DNA of 64,000 nucleotides from Moduliflexus sp964602655 (lineage in GTDB: Bacteria > Moduliflexota > Moduliflexia > Moduliflexales > Moduliflexaceae). The stretch is from assembly GCA_964602655.1 (NCBI GenBank), contig CAZRSF010000010.1, positions 43,012 through 107,011 on the forward strand, given 5' to 3'. The notes under the pieces are model-generated. The model did not search any database and was not told the origin of the DNA. It saw nothing but the letters and a program-made list of their open reading frames with translations. This document shows positions 24,516-32,615 of the stretch, piece by piece; the stretch's first letter is position 1; each line of letters begins with the position of its first letter. The translations under genes and the position numbers were made by a program.

Positions 24516-24551
24516 TTAACTGAAGATTAATCGGAGATTAAAACTTTTTAA
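24516..24551. promoter_or_regulatory. four-part TTAA operator upstream of the ABC operon
   Basis: TTAA at 24516, 24527, 24538 and 24548 (steps 11, 11, 10) matches the site at 19449 in spacing and in most intervening bases (TGAAGATTAATCGGAGATTA here). It lies in the divergent region between the ABC operon and the ompA-like gene and could act on either. Confidence 0.6.
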
Positions 24552-24560
24552 TGTTGTTGC

Positions 24561-24612
24561 TGTATGGCGAAACTGTGTTTCGCCGCGTGTATGTCGAAAT
24601 ACGATTTCGACA
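24561..24612. repeat. two hairpins, GGCGAAAC and GTCGAAAT
   Basis: GGCGAAAC/GTTTCGCC (24566-24584) and GTCGAAAT/ATTTCGAC (24593-24611) form the same two-hairpin layout as 6671. It lies in the 297-base divergent region upstream of the OmpA-family gene. Confidence 0.65.
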
Positions 24613-24730
24613 GAAAGACTCTTCTTGTCATTACTGAAAAATTTCCTTGACCAAATCATTGAGAGCAACGAATCCTTTACAGGTCGTCAAAAATGACAGG
24701 TTTTCGGTGTAAACATATAAGGAGACACCT

Positions 24731-25333
24731 ATGAAAAATTTGATGTGTTACGTCATGATGTTCGGCCTTCTTGGTATGATGTTCGGCAGCGCGGCGGCGG
24801 AAGACTTGCAATTTCCGAAAACGGAAGAAGAGATTGTTGATGCGCTTCGCGCTCCCGTAAAAACAAAAGGCGCATTGTCGAAGCAAAATGCGGATGACGG
24901 CCAGGCGTTGTTCGATGAGAAGAAACCGGCAATGAAAACGAAGGGCATCAGCAAAGTTGCCGACGATGAAAACGCGAGCGATTCGGAACCTCAAAAAGTC
25001 GGCGCGTTGATCTTGTTCGATACCGGTTCCGATGCGATCAAAACCGAATCGTTCGACCTGCTGCGGGAATACGGCAAGGCGTTTACAGGGGATTTGCAAG
25101 ACGCGGTAGTGTTAGTCGTCGGGCATACCGACGGCGACGGGACAGAGGAATATAACCTGATGCTGTCGCAGAAACGAGCGGAGGCGGTCAAACAGTTCCT
25201 CGTCAAAGAATTCGACATTGACGAAAAACGCCTGATTGTGAAACCATTCGGCGAAAGCAAGCCTTTAGAAGCCAATGATACGCCGGAAGGCAAAGCCAAA
25301 AATCGGCGCGTCGAATTTGCCCGCATTCAATAG
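24731..25333 (+). CDS. OmpA-family protein
   Basis: 200 residues. The signal peptide (MMFGLLGMMFGSAAA) precedes a charged linker of about 60 residues. Residues about 90-200 are an OmpA-like peptidoglycan-binding domain: ILFDTGSDAIKTES, VVGHTDGDGTEEYNLMLSQKRAEAV and a final NRRVEFARIQ. The Asp and Arg that hold diaminopimelate in OmpA-like folds are present (HTDG, NRRVE). No lipobox is evident, so it is probably a soluble periplasmic protein tying complexes to peptidoglycan. A ribosome site AAGGAGA precedes it and the rhomboid gene follows after 27 bases, a likely operon. Confidence 0.88.
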   Translation: MKNLMCYVMMFGLLGMMFGSAAAEDLQFPKTEEEIVDALRAPVKTKGALSKQNADDGQALFDEKKPAMKTKGISKVADDENASDSEPQKVGALILFDTGSDAIKTESFDLLREYGKAFTGDLQDAVVLVVGHTDGDGTEEYNLMLSQKRAEAVKQFLVKEFDIDEKRLIVKPFGESKPLEANDTPEGKAKNRRVEFARIQ

Positions 25334-25360
25334 AGAGCATCGAAAAGAAGGAGATAGCGC

Positions 25361-26560
25361 GTGTTTATTCCAATCGGCGATACCCCGAATCCTCCTCGTA
25401 ACTACACGCCCTGGGTCAATTGGGCGCTGATCGCGGCGAACGTGGCGGTCTATCTGCTCATCAGCCTGCCGCTGACGGCCAAAGGCGTACATCCGAACGA
25501 TCCGCTGCTGCGGGAATACCTGCAATATCTTGCGCCATCAATCCCGTCCTGGTCGGCGCTGCGGCAGGTTCTCGCGCAATTGACGGCGTATGATCTGTTT
25601 GTGTTTTCGCATGGCTACAAGCCCGGAGCGCCGGAACTCAACGATCTGGTCTTCTCGCTCTTTCTGCATGGCGGCCTCTGGCATCTGGCAGGCAACATGT
25701 TGTTTCTCTGGATTTACGGCGATAACGCGGAGCATCGCCTCGGACGGCTCGGCTATCTGCTGACCTACCTGATAAGCGGCGTGGCGGCCACGCTTTTTTT
25801 CGGACTGTTCGCGAGACAATCCATGCTGCCGTTAGTCGGCGCGTCCGGCGCGATTTCCGGCGTACTCGGCGTCTATTTTCTGCTCTTTCCGCGCAATCAG
25901 ATCAAAGTCTTTGTCGCGCTGTTTCCCTTTTTTATGCAAACCATTCTGCTGCCCGCCCGCTGGGTGTTAGGTTTTTATCTCGTGATAGATAACCTGCTGC
26001 CGTTTATCGCCGGTTCTCAGTCGAATGTCGCGCATGGCGCGCATATCGGCGGATTTCTTGCCGGTTTGGGGATCGCCCGGCTCGGCGAACATTTCGCCTG
26101 GAAATGGCCCTGGACAGATCGATATAAAGATTTGGGACGCCGTCCGCACACGAAAGAAACGGTGATTGACGCGGAAGTGCTCGCCCCGCCGCTTGTTGAT
26201 TTGCGCGAAGCCATCGCGCAGCAGGATCGGAATCAAGCGCTTCAGACCTTGCGACAGCTTGGCCGCGAAGACCTTGCCGCGCTTTCGCCGACCGAATGCG
26301 CGATCCTCGCCGACTGGCTGGATCAAGCAGGGTATGCGATTGCCGCGACGCGCTTGCTGCGTGGCTGCTTAGGCCAACGCTCCAATGCGTCGAATTTAGC
26401 CGACGCCTATTTAGCGTTAGGTTTGCTGCGCCTGAAACATGGGCAGCCGACCGCCGCCTATCAACATCTGCTCACCGTCTTTGACTATAATCCGTCGGTA
26501 GAAACTGCCGAACGCGCCCGCCAGGCATTGGCGCAGATTGACGTGTTCCGGCGGCGATAA
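25361..26560 (+). CDS. rhomboid family intramembrane serine protease with C-terminal repeat region
   Basis: 399 residues starting at GTG with GAAGGAGA upstream. Six or so membrane helices cover residues 20-255. The catalytic Ser is in LVGASGAISGVLG (about residue 163) and the catalytic His in VAHGAHIGGFLAG (about 228). FLHGGLWHLAGNMLFLWIYG contains the conserved His/Asn of the oxyanion region. Residues about 290-399 are soluble and helical (LADAYLALGLLRLKHGQPTAAY), TPR-like, and may recruit partners. It cleaves membrane proteins within the bilayer; the substrate is unknown, and the OmpA-family protein upstream is a possible partner. Confidence 0.9.
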   Translation: MFIPIGDTPNPPRNYTPWVNWALIAANVAVYLLISLPLTAKGVHPNDPLLREYLQYLAPSIPSWSALRQVLAQLTAYDLFVFSHGYKPGAPELNDLVFSLFLHGGLWHLAGNMLFLWIYGDNAEHRLGRLGYLLTYLISGVAATLFFGLFARQSMLPLVGASGAISGVLGVYFLLFPRNQIKVFVALFPFFMQTILLPARWVLGFYLVIDNLLPFIAGSQSNVAHGAHIGGFLAGLGIARLGEHFAWKWPWTDRYKDLGRRPHTKETVIDAEVLAPPLVDLREAIAQQDRNQALQTLRQLGREDLAALSPTECAILADWLDQAGYAIAATRLLRGCLGQRSNASNLADAYLALGLLRLKHGQPTAAYQHLLTVFDYNPSVETAERARQALAQIDVFRRR

Positions 26561-26587
26561 AAAATGACGGCATCATCCTATCAAGTC

Positions 26588-26630
26588 ACCCCGTCAGGGT
26601 TCGAAACCCTGACGGGGTTTTTTTATTTTT
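26588..26630 (+). terminator. terminator of the rhomboid gene
   Basis: 14-bp perfect arms ACCCCGTCAGGGTT with a CGA loop are followed by TTTTTTATTTTT on the plus strand. It is the AACCCTG palindrome family used as a real terminator. Confidence 0.8.
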
Positions 26631-26698
26631 CAATTTTTCTTGACAACCAGCATACCTTTATATCTATGTACCAAAATACCAAGATAAAGTATTATGTA

Positions 26699-26818
26699 AT
26701 ACCAATTGTGGTAAATACGATCATCTTCGCGTCGTAGGGCGAAACTGTTGTTTCGCCCGTGACGAAACACCAGTTTCGTCATACGATTTCCGATGATCGT
26801 TTCGAACACAATTGGTAT
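26699..26818. repeat. MITE-like nested inverted element with 12-bp ends
   Basis: The ends ATACCAATTGTG and CACAATTGGTAT are exact complements. Inside are GATCATC/GATGATC and the GGGCGAAAC/GTTTCGCCC and GACGAAAC/GTTTCGTC hairpins of the 6671 family. It lies upstream of the small gene at 26849. Confidence 0.65.
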
Positions 26819-26848
26819 AAGTTTTAACAATCAACTCAAGGAGTCATC

Positions 26849-27151
26849 ATGAACAACACAGATCAGGCCGAACAGGAGAGCAATGTCACGATTCCGGTGG
26901 AACGGGTGCAGACCGGAGTGCGTATCGAGCGCCGTTTATTAAAGGTTTTAAAAGCGCTGGCCGAATATCACGACATCACGCTTGGAGATTTGCTGGAAGG
27001 AATCGTCTTGTATGCGTTCGAGGGCAAAAGCGCCTTCAACAGCCCGGATGTCTTGCAGCATATCGCCGATTTGAAGCGGATTTACGGAATTGATTACGAT
27101 TCGACCGCCAGCCACCATTTTATCGAACAAGGAGGAACGAACAATGAATAA
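26849..27151 (+). CDS. small protein, possibly ribbon-helix-helix-like, upstream of MFS exporter
   Basis: 100 residues. The central part, TGVRIERRLLKVLKALAEYH followed by DITLGDLLEGIVLYAFEG, has the strand-helix-helix pattern of ribbon-helix-helix proteins. The family is not certain. The C-terminal third (DVLQHIADLKRIYGIDYDSTA) is helical. The ribosome site CAAGGAGTC is good. The last 8 bases overlap the MFS gene start, so the two are coupled. A regulatory or accessory role for the exporter is inferred from position only. Confidence 0.65.
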   Translation: MNNTDQAEQESNVTIPVERVQTGVRIERRLLKVLKALAEYHDITLGDLLEGIVLYAFEGKSAFNSPDVLQHIADLKRIYGIDYDSTASHHFIEQGGTNNE

Positions 27152-28550
27152 ACATGTTGCTGTCTTCGAACAACGGCTTGCCGGATTTTGGCGCGAGATG
27201 CTGGCGCTTCCCTCGAATTTCAGAGAGATGCGCGTCTTTTCGATTGTGTGGGCAGGGCAATGCGTGTCGGTGATCGGGTCAGGGTTGACGCAATTTGCGT
27301 TAGGGTTGTGGGTGTATCAGCAGACCGGTTCGGTGACGCGGTTCGCGCTGATTGCCCTTGCCTCGGTGCTGCCGCGCCTGCTGTTTTCGCCATTAGCGGG
27401 CGTGCTGGCTGACCGCTGGGATCGCCGCCGGATGATGATGTTCAGCGATCTGATCGCAGGAATCGGCACATTGGTGATTGCATGGTTATTTTTCACGAAT
27501 CAGTTGGCAATCTGGCATATTTATCTGCTCACCGCCATCAGCGCCGTATGCAATACGTTCCAGTGGCCGGCCTACACGTCGGCGGTGACGCTGCTTGTGC
27601 CGAAGGCGCAGTTAGGCCGTGCCAACGGCATGATCCAATTCGGGCAGGCGGCGGCTGAGATTCTGACGCCGACGCTGGCGGGCGTATTGTTAGTGACGAT
27701 CAAGATGTGGGGGGTTTTATGCGTGGATGTCCTCACGTTTCTGTTTGCGGTCGGAACGCTGGTATTCGTGCGCTTTCCGAGGCAGGCAGGCGTTCAGAAA
27801 CATCCATCCTTACGGTCGTCATTTTTTAAAGATGCGGCGGCAGGGTGGCGTTATATCACGGATCGTCCTGGCTTGGTGGGGTTATTGCTCTTTTTTGCCA
27901 TCGTCAATTTCCTCTGGGGCATGGTCGGGGCGTTAATAGTGCCGATGATTCTCAATTTTGCCAGCCCGGACGTGTTAGGGCTGGTCATTTCATGCGCAGG
28001 CGGCGGTTTGCTGACGGGAAGCGTGATCATGAGTCTCTGGGGCGGACCGAAACGCCGCATTTTCGGCGTTTTGAATTTCGAATTACTCAGCGGTCTCTGT
28101 TTTCTACTGATCGGTTTGCGACCATCAGCGGCGTTGGTGGCGCTCGGCGCGTTCGGAGCGCATTTCACGATTGCGATTATCAGCGGCTCGAATCAGGCGA
28201 TCTGGCAGACGAAAGTTCCGCCGGAGATGCAAGGCCGGGTGTTTGCGATGCAGCAGATGGTGTCGAATTCGATGAAGCCGCTGGCCTTTTTGCTGGCTGG
28301 CCCGTTGGCGGATCGCGTGTTCGAGCCGTTACTCGCGCCGAACGGAGCGCTCGCCGGCAGTCTCGGTCAGATTATCGGTGTCGGGCCGGGACGCGGGATC
28401 GCCCTGCTGTTTCTTTTCATGGGATGTATCAAAATCGTCGTTGCCGCAAGCGCATACGGTTCTCCTCATATCCGCCGCGTGGAAGAGGAACTGCCGGACG
28501 TGATCTCATCCACTTCTCAGCCGGTCATTCTCAACGAAGCGACCTCCTGA
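27144..28550 (+). CDS. MFS transporter (macrolide-efflux-type, MFS_3)
   Basis: 468 residues with about twelve hydrophobic helices. SIVWAGQCVSVIGSGLTQFALGLWVYQQTGS at the first helix pair and GVLADRWDRRRMMMFSDL (motif A between helices 2 and 3) are typical of MefA-like exporters driven by the proton gradient. A second motif-A-like loop lies in the second half (LWGGPKRRIFG). The start has AAGGAGGAACG upstream and overlaps the small gene before it. Substrate unknown; drug export is only a family-level suggestion. Confidence 0.88.
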   Translation: MNKHVAVFEQRLAGFWREMLALPSNFREMRVFSIVWAGQCVSVIGSGLTQFALGLWVYQQTGSVTRFALIALASVLPRLLFSPLAGVLADRWDRRRMMMFSDLIAGIGTLVIAWLFFTNQLAIWHIYLLTAISAVCNTFQWPAYTSAVTLLVPKAQLGRANGMIQFGQAAAEILTPTLAGVLLVTIKMWGVLCVDVLTFLFAVGTLVFVRFPRQAGVQKHPSLRSSFFKDAAAGWRYITDRPGLVGLLLFFAIVNFLWGMVGALIVPMILNFASPDVLGLVISCAGGGLLTGSVIMSLWGGPKRRIFGVLNFELLSGLCFLLIGLRPSAALVALGAFGAHFTIAIISGSNQAIWQTKVPPEMQGRVFAMQQMVSNSMKPLAFLLAGPLADRVFEPLLAPNGALAGSLGQIIGVGPGRGIALLFLFMGCIKIVVAASAYGSPHIRRVEEELPDVISSTSQPVILNEATS

Positions 28551-28576
28551 AGCATCCGCCCGATACGGGATATATT

Positions 28577-28611
28577 GCGGCGCTGCCCGGCAATCCAGCG
28601 GGCAGCGCCGC
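28577..28611. repeat. GC-rich hairpin after the MFS gene
   Basis: 13-bp perfect arms GCGGCGCTGCCCG with a 9-base loop follow the MFS stop by 26 bases. No T-run follows on either strand. It may still slow or stop transcription between convergent genes. Confidence 0.55.
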
Positions 28612-28647
28612 GTGACGTTCCAGGCGATCAGGCGAGGCGGCGTGAGA

Positions 28648-28902
28648 TTAGACGACCCTGGCACGTTCACACTGTTCGTAGAGGGTTTCGGGAGCAATAT
28701 CTACTCCGTTCGGCCATGCAATCGTCCCCCCTTCTATCCGGGCTTGTTGAAAAAATGCAGGGACAGCAAGCGGTTGAAACACCTTTCCGCGTTTGATATA
28801 TTGGGAAAAATCAATATCTCCCTCTGTGCCGTCATCAAACACGATATGGTACACATACTGATGTTTATATTCAAGATGCGTCATGTCATTCATGTTCCAC
28901 AT
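28648..28902 (-). CDS. DUF2442 domain protein (copy A)
   Basis: About 84 residues. THLEYKHQYVYHIVFDDGTEG, then DIDFSQYIKRGKVFQPL and IAWPNGVDIAPETLYE are the DUF2442 pattern. The family is often next to DUF4160 and is listed among putative toxin-antitoxin pairs; its biochemical role is not established. The start MWNMNDM is preferred, with AAGAGG six bases upstream; ATG 28908 is an alternative. The DUF4160 partner is immediately upstream on the same strand. A second, diverged pair lies at 32357-32885. Confidence 0.8.
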   Translation of the reverse strand: MWNMNDMTHLEYKHQYVYHIVFDDGTEGDIDFSQYIKRGKVFQPLAVPAFFQQARIEGGTIAWPNGVDIAPETLYEQCERARVV

Positions 28903-28912
28903 AGTCATCCTC

Positions 28913-29173
28913 TTACTCAAGCGGAGCAATCTTGCAAATATCTTCGTCCTGTCGCGCTCGTTCCCAATCCTCAATCAGCTCATGCTGATGAAGGTCTATC
29001 CACTCGCGAACAAGTTTTCTGGCCGTTTTCGAGCCGAGGTTTCCTTGCAGCAAATTCCCATCAAAGTCAAAGACCGCTTTCGCGCCTTGATACTCTGCAT
29101 GAAAATGAGGCGGGTTATGTTCATCATAAAACATGCGAATGATAATTCCAAAGAATCTTGATATTTCTGGCAT
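28913..29173 (-). CDS. DUF4160 domain protein (copy A)
   Basis: 86 residues. ISRFFGIIIRMFYDEHNPPHFHAEYQG is the hallmark, with the conserved NPPHFHAEY histidines. It ends WERARQDEDICKIAPLE. It is 22 bases after ycjF and about ten before DUF2442, with GGAGTC upstream of its start. Copy B shares GII(I), HxHAEY and the DW...I.PL tail but little else, so the duplication is old or the copies were acquired separately. Confidence 0.85.
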   Translation of the reverse strand: MPEISRFFGIIIRMFYDEHNPPHFHAEYQGAKAVFDFDGNLLQGNLGSKTARKLVREWIDLHQHELIEDWERARQDEDICKIAPLE

Positions 29174-29194
29174 AGGCGACTCCTTAATTAAGGC

Positions 29195-30298
29195 TTATTT
29201 CAAAGGGTCTTCTTTAAAAAAATTGGTAGTCAATACATTGTTTATTCCCTTAAAAAGAAGGCTTATATGACCAGCAAGTTCTCCTTTTTGGAAGGGTAAT
29301 GGACGACAATTAATAGATGCGGCAATTCCTATCCGAACTGTTAATAAGCCAACTCCAAGCGCATGCGCTAACGTGACAGACAGGCGACTTAATAGCGCGT
29401 TACCGAACAAATTCGCCCCGGCATTCACTGCAATTTCAGAAATCCCCGCAAATGCTATGGTTGAAAGAATCCTTGAAAACAGACGTAATGATCCTAAAAA
29501 TCCTGGCCTATAACCATATAAAGCAGCAATATCTCGTATCATTGCCATTGTGCGCCATGCAACGATTGCCATATCAACGACAGCAACTGGGCTAATGGCC
29601 GTTCCCCATAGTGTTTGTTGAGCTGATTTACCAATCAATTTTTCAACTTCCTTGTCAATATGAGCGAAAATTCCTTTTCGAATTTCTTCAAGAAGATCGC
29701 CTTTATCTCTCGTCAGTTGCATTCGATTTTGGAGAGCCTGTACTCCACTACGTACCACTTCCAATTGATGCTCTTCATATTTTGTGATAATGCTGTTTGC
29801 ATAATCAAGAACAGTCTTTAAGTCAGAATCAATATTCAATCTCGCTCCGATCATTGCAAGCTCTGACCCATCATCAGCGTGAATATAGTCTCGAAGCATT
29901 CTATAAATAGCAATGCCAAGGCTACTCAATAATGTCACCAGGCAAACCAGATAAAAAATACCAATCCCTGCTCCAAGATGCTCAAGGCGCTGATACCAAT
30001 CAAGCGAATTTTTGAGGAGCATCAAAAGAACGAGGCATGACAGAGAAATAATCAGACTCCAGGAGAGAACAGATAGAGGTGTGTTATCAGGAGCAGGGAG
30101 AATAAAATCAGGTTTTGCAATATCCTCCTCCATGATTTCTGTACTTGGCGGTTCAATCGGGTTTGTTATTTTTATGCGATACTCATCCACCTTAATATAC
30201 TCTGGTGAAGAATCTTTAGTAGCAGGTTTATCCTTTTCAGGTTGTTTGGGGATAGGCCGATGTTCTGGAATTGTATTTTGTTGGGTATTGCTGTTCAT
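29195..30298 (-). CDS. ycjF: YcjF family membrane protein (DUF697-type)
   Basis: 367 residues. A soluble N-terminal part of about 80 residues rich in Pro/Glu/Lys precedes two helices (VLSWSLIISLSCLVLLML, GIGIFYLVCLVTLLSSLGIAI). Residues about 220-340 carry the YcjF/DUF697 core: WGTAISPVAVVDMAIVAWRT, YGYRPGFLGSLRLFSRIL, IAFAGISEIAVNAG and a CRPLPF near the end, which lines up with E. coli YcjF. E. coli YcjF is an inner-membrane protein of the phage-shock-linked ycjXF pair. The start has AGAGGAGGAAATT upstream. It is visibly AT-richer than flanking genes. Confidence 0.88.
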   Translation of the reverse strand: MNSNTQQNTIPEHRPIPKQPEKDKPATKDSSPEYIKVDEYRIKITNPIEPPSTEIMEEDIAKPDFILPAPDNTPLSVLSWSLIISLSCLVLLMLLKNSLDWYQRLEHLGAGIGIFYLVCLVTLLSSLGIAIYRMLRDYIHADDGSELAMIGARLNIDSDLKTVLDYANSIITKYEEHQLEVVRSGVQALQNRMQLTRDKGDLLEEIRKGIFAHIDKEVEKLIGKSAQQTLWGTAISPVAVVDMAIVAWRTMAMIRDIAALYGYRPGFLGSLRLFSRILSTIAFAGISEIAVNAGANLFGNALLSRLSVTLAHALGVGLLTVRIGIAASINCRPLPFQKGELAGHISLLFKGINNVLTTNFFKEDPLK

Positions 30299-30309
30299 AA
30301 TTTCCTCCT

Positions 30310-31688
30310 CTATAGATAGTCTTGTAAAATGTGCCCCAATAATTGGTCAATATTGATATGCGGAACAGGCGTTCCTTCTTTTGCGGGAAAACCGATTGGT
30401 TGAAATTTATGTGAAGGATAATCACTGGTTTTCCATTGTTTTTCCGATGGAAATTCTTCTGGAATTGGATAAGTACGCCAATCAGCACCACCTATATTCT
30501 GGTATTCCAATGCAACTCCTCTGAGCCAAATTTTTCCATTATCATCCTTTACTGGTTCAGTGCTTCGTATCGAAGAAATATACGTTTTGATAATTTGCGC
30601 ATTGGCTTTACGCCCAAAAGCAGGTTGTTGAGCTTTATCAACAAGATCTGCCACCAATTTTGTCATGTTTCCNNNNNNNNNNCATGATAGTCAGGAATAG
30701 CATGATCTGCTTTGGTGGCAACAAAAATCGTTTTTTCAATTTTTTCCAATGGTAAAAACGTGGGAAGATGCTTTGATAATGGGCGCAAGGGACGAAGGAA
30801 CTTCTTAATACGGCCATATTTGAAACGTCCTAAGATACCTTCGATACAATGACGATGATCATTGTATGATTCCATACCCCAGTTCAAAATATGAAGAACA
30901 TCGATGAGGACAACTTGAACGTGAGCACGATGAAAACATTTGCTATAAAATGATGAGATATAGTCTTTACGGAATTTTATATAGCGCCTTTCGAATTCGG
31001 AAAAAAGGCTATGATCTAAATAATGGCGTTTGCGTTCTGAATTTGGTAAAGGCAGTGGGCAAAAGTTTAGCAGTTCTCTTTTTAATGAAGGAGGCATATT
31101 CAAAAAATGGCCTGGCTGCAAATCCATCAAACCCGACCCTGATTTATGGCAACCACGAAGATATTCTATATAGGCAGTTACAAGGTGTTTAGCCTCATCT
31201 GTTATTGGGGAAGAAACATCAGTTTTTTCTAACAATTGCAGCCATTCATTGGCATATTGCTTTCGAAGCGCCTCCTTTGAACGAGAGATTATGATTCTTG
31301 ACCATTCATGAAAAGGAATTTGCAACATCTGAATATCTGGAAGCCACTCGCCCGGATAATCAACAATTTCCAGTTTAAGTGTTTTGGATGGGCTATTGCT
31401 CGATTTTCGATATGAAAATTTTAAATGAATTTCAGAAAGAGTCGTGGTTGGTGGCGGCCAATCTGGTGGATCCTGCTTCAGAGCGCGTAAATTGTCTTCA
31501 TACGGAAATCGGTTTAACCTTTTGGGAAGAGGAAGCAATTCAGCGTAAATAAGCCAGTTCTTCTTTTTTGAAGGGAAATCTGGCATTGAGTTGTCTTTTC
31601 TATTCAGAAGTTGATTCACCAACGAAGTAATAAATACGGTTTTTCCACTACGTTTCAGCCCAGTAATCGCGATTCTAATTGTTTTCAT
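30310..31688 (-). CDS. ycjX: YcjX family GTPase-like protein, interrupted by an assembly gap
   Basis: N-terminal part 30683-31688, C-terminal part 30310-30672. RIAITGLKRSGKTVFITSLVNQLL is the YcjX P-loop (GxxxxGKT); LEIVDYPGEWLPDIQML is its switch/Walker B region, and FVATKADH gives nucleotide specificity. The C-terminal piece (GVALEYQNIGG ... VPHINIDQLL) matches the end of E. coli YcjX. The two pieces are out of frame only because of the 10-N filler: alignment of DYH-gap-MTKLVADL to the E. coli HANM segment suggests almost no missing sequence. The start overlaps the DUF4230 gene by 14 bases and has GAGGTG upstream. Probably an intact gene in the real genome. Confidence 0.88.
30673..30682. 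other. assembly gap (10 N)
   Basis: Ten unknown bases split ycjX. Keeping the frame between the two halves requires a gap length of 2 modulo 3, or an overlap of one base, so ten cannot be the true length. Confidence 0.95.
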
Positions 31689-32271
31689 TTTTCACCTCTT
31701 GTATCTCATTCTGAAAATGAATTTCCAGATCAACATCGGAAAAGATTTGCTGCATCTGTTTAATTACTGACGTTTTCGCTTTTTCAAGAATTCCTTCGCG
31801 TAGCGCAGCCCCAGATAGATTAACTTTTGCCAAATTCAGGACATACGTATGCGCATCAGGAGGCGGGTTCCCCTGAATATCGTAATAGCTATAATCAGGC
31901 TGAATGGATAAAATTTGAGGCGGTGGAAGCGTAATGCTTACTTGAGGCTTTATCGAAGATTGTTTCATATCTGGTTCTTTGATAGTCACGTTAATTCCAT
32001 GTACAAGGTTAAATCCCGCCATAATCTTAGCTTTTGCAATAACTAAGATTTTTTGATCTGAAAAAGGCCAGATTTGATTATTCTGATAACTCACAACATC
32101 AGCCATATAATATTCGATTGTAATTAGCTTTGCAACGTGTTCGATCTTCTCTAACGTAGGAGGTAATGGCTGCTGCGGTTGATGCCGTTTTTGTAGACGA
32201 TTATTGAAAATAAGACTGCCAATACCGCCCAAAAGAATACCAATAACAAGTACAGAAACAAGTTTTTTCAT
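31675..32271 (-). CDS. DUF4230 domain membrane-anchored protein
   Basis: 198 residues. An N-terminal helix (LVSVLVIGILLGGIGSLIF) anchors the protein with its bulk outside the cytoplasm. LEKIEHVAKLITIEYYMADVV, KILVIAKAKIMAGFNLVHGINVTI and VSITLPPPQILSIQPDYSYYD are the DUF4230 pattern. The family is widespread and of unknown function. It is the first gene of the ycjX-ycjF operon (14-base overlap with ycjX), with AAAAGGAGT upstream. The linkage of DUF4230 with YcjXF suggests a common envelope-stress role; this is inference. Confidence 0.8.
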   Translation of the reverse strand: MKKLVSVLVIGILLGGIGSLIFNNRLQKRHQPQQPLPPTLEKIEHVAKLITIEYYMADVVSYQNNQIWPFSDQKILVIAKAKIMAGFNLVHGINVTIKEPDMKQSSIKPQVSITLPPPQILSIQPDYSYYDIQGNPPPDAHTYVLNLAKVNLSGAALREGILEKAKTSVIKQMQQIFSDVDLEIHFQNEIQEVKNENN

Positions 32272-32298
32272 TCAAACTCCTTTTTATAAATAAACACA

Positions 32299-32352
32299 TT
32301 AACGTGCAGCGATAATCTCCTGACCACGCTCGCGCAGGAGGAATTGCTGAGG
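32299..32352 (-). pseudogene. relic of a plsC 3' end
   Basis: Read on the minus strand these bases encode QQFLLRERGQEIIAAR and a stop. The intact plsC at 32981 ends QQFLLRERGQEIVSAHS. At the DNA level 33 of 36 bases agree (32314-32349 against 32999-33034). The relic follows the DUF2442 copy B, so the DUF4160/DUF2442 pair is bracketed by two copies of the acyltransferase gene end in direct orientation. Confidence 0.8.
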
Positions 32353-32356
32353 CTTT

Positions 32357-32608
32357 TTACACTTGCATTTCAGGCGCTGTCTGCATGATGTCATATTCAA
32401 TCGTGTCCGCGCTGAAATCTTGTCCATCCGGCCAACAAATCCCACAAAAATTGATGCGGACTCGTTGAAAATATTCGAAGTTTTGCAATCGAACAAATAT
32501 CCCCTTCTGGAGATAGGGTGACACATCAAAAACCCCTTCAACGCCATTTGAGAGCGTGGCGCATAATTTATAGGGTTCGATCACGGAAATGTTTTGGACT
32601 GTTAGCAT
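32357..32608 (-). CDS. DUF2442 domain protein (copy B)
   Basis: 83 residues. ISVIEPYKLCATLSNGVEGVFDVSPYLQKG and ICWPDGQDFSADTIEYDI fit DUF2442. AGAGGTGAT directly upstream is a strong ribosome site. It lies seven bases after the DUF4160 copy B and just before the plsC relic. It is clearly diverged from copy A (28648), sharing the WP(D/N)G motif and the surrounding pattern. Confidence 0.8.
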   Translation of the reverse strand: MLTVQNISVIEPYKLCATLSNGVEGVFDVSPYLQKGIFVRLQNFEYFQRVRINFCGICWPDGQDFSADTIEYDIMQTAPEMQV

Positions 32609-32615
32609 ATCACCT

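Noticed and set aside
26640..26665. Promoter with perfect TTGACA upstream of the small gene at 26849
   Set aside because: The nearest -10-like hexamers are 13 or 15 bases away, and a nested repeat lies between it and the gene. It could be real but is not well supported.
32299..32547. Open frame of 82 codons overlapping DUF2442 copy B
   Set aside because: It overlaps DUF2442 copy B out of frame. Only its last 16 codons are meaningful, as the relic of the plsC end.
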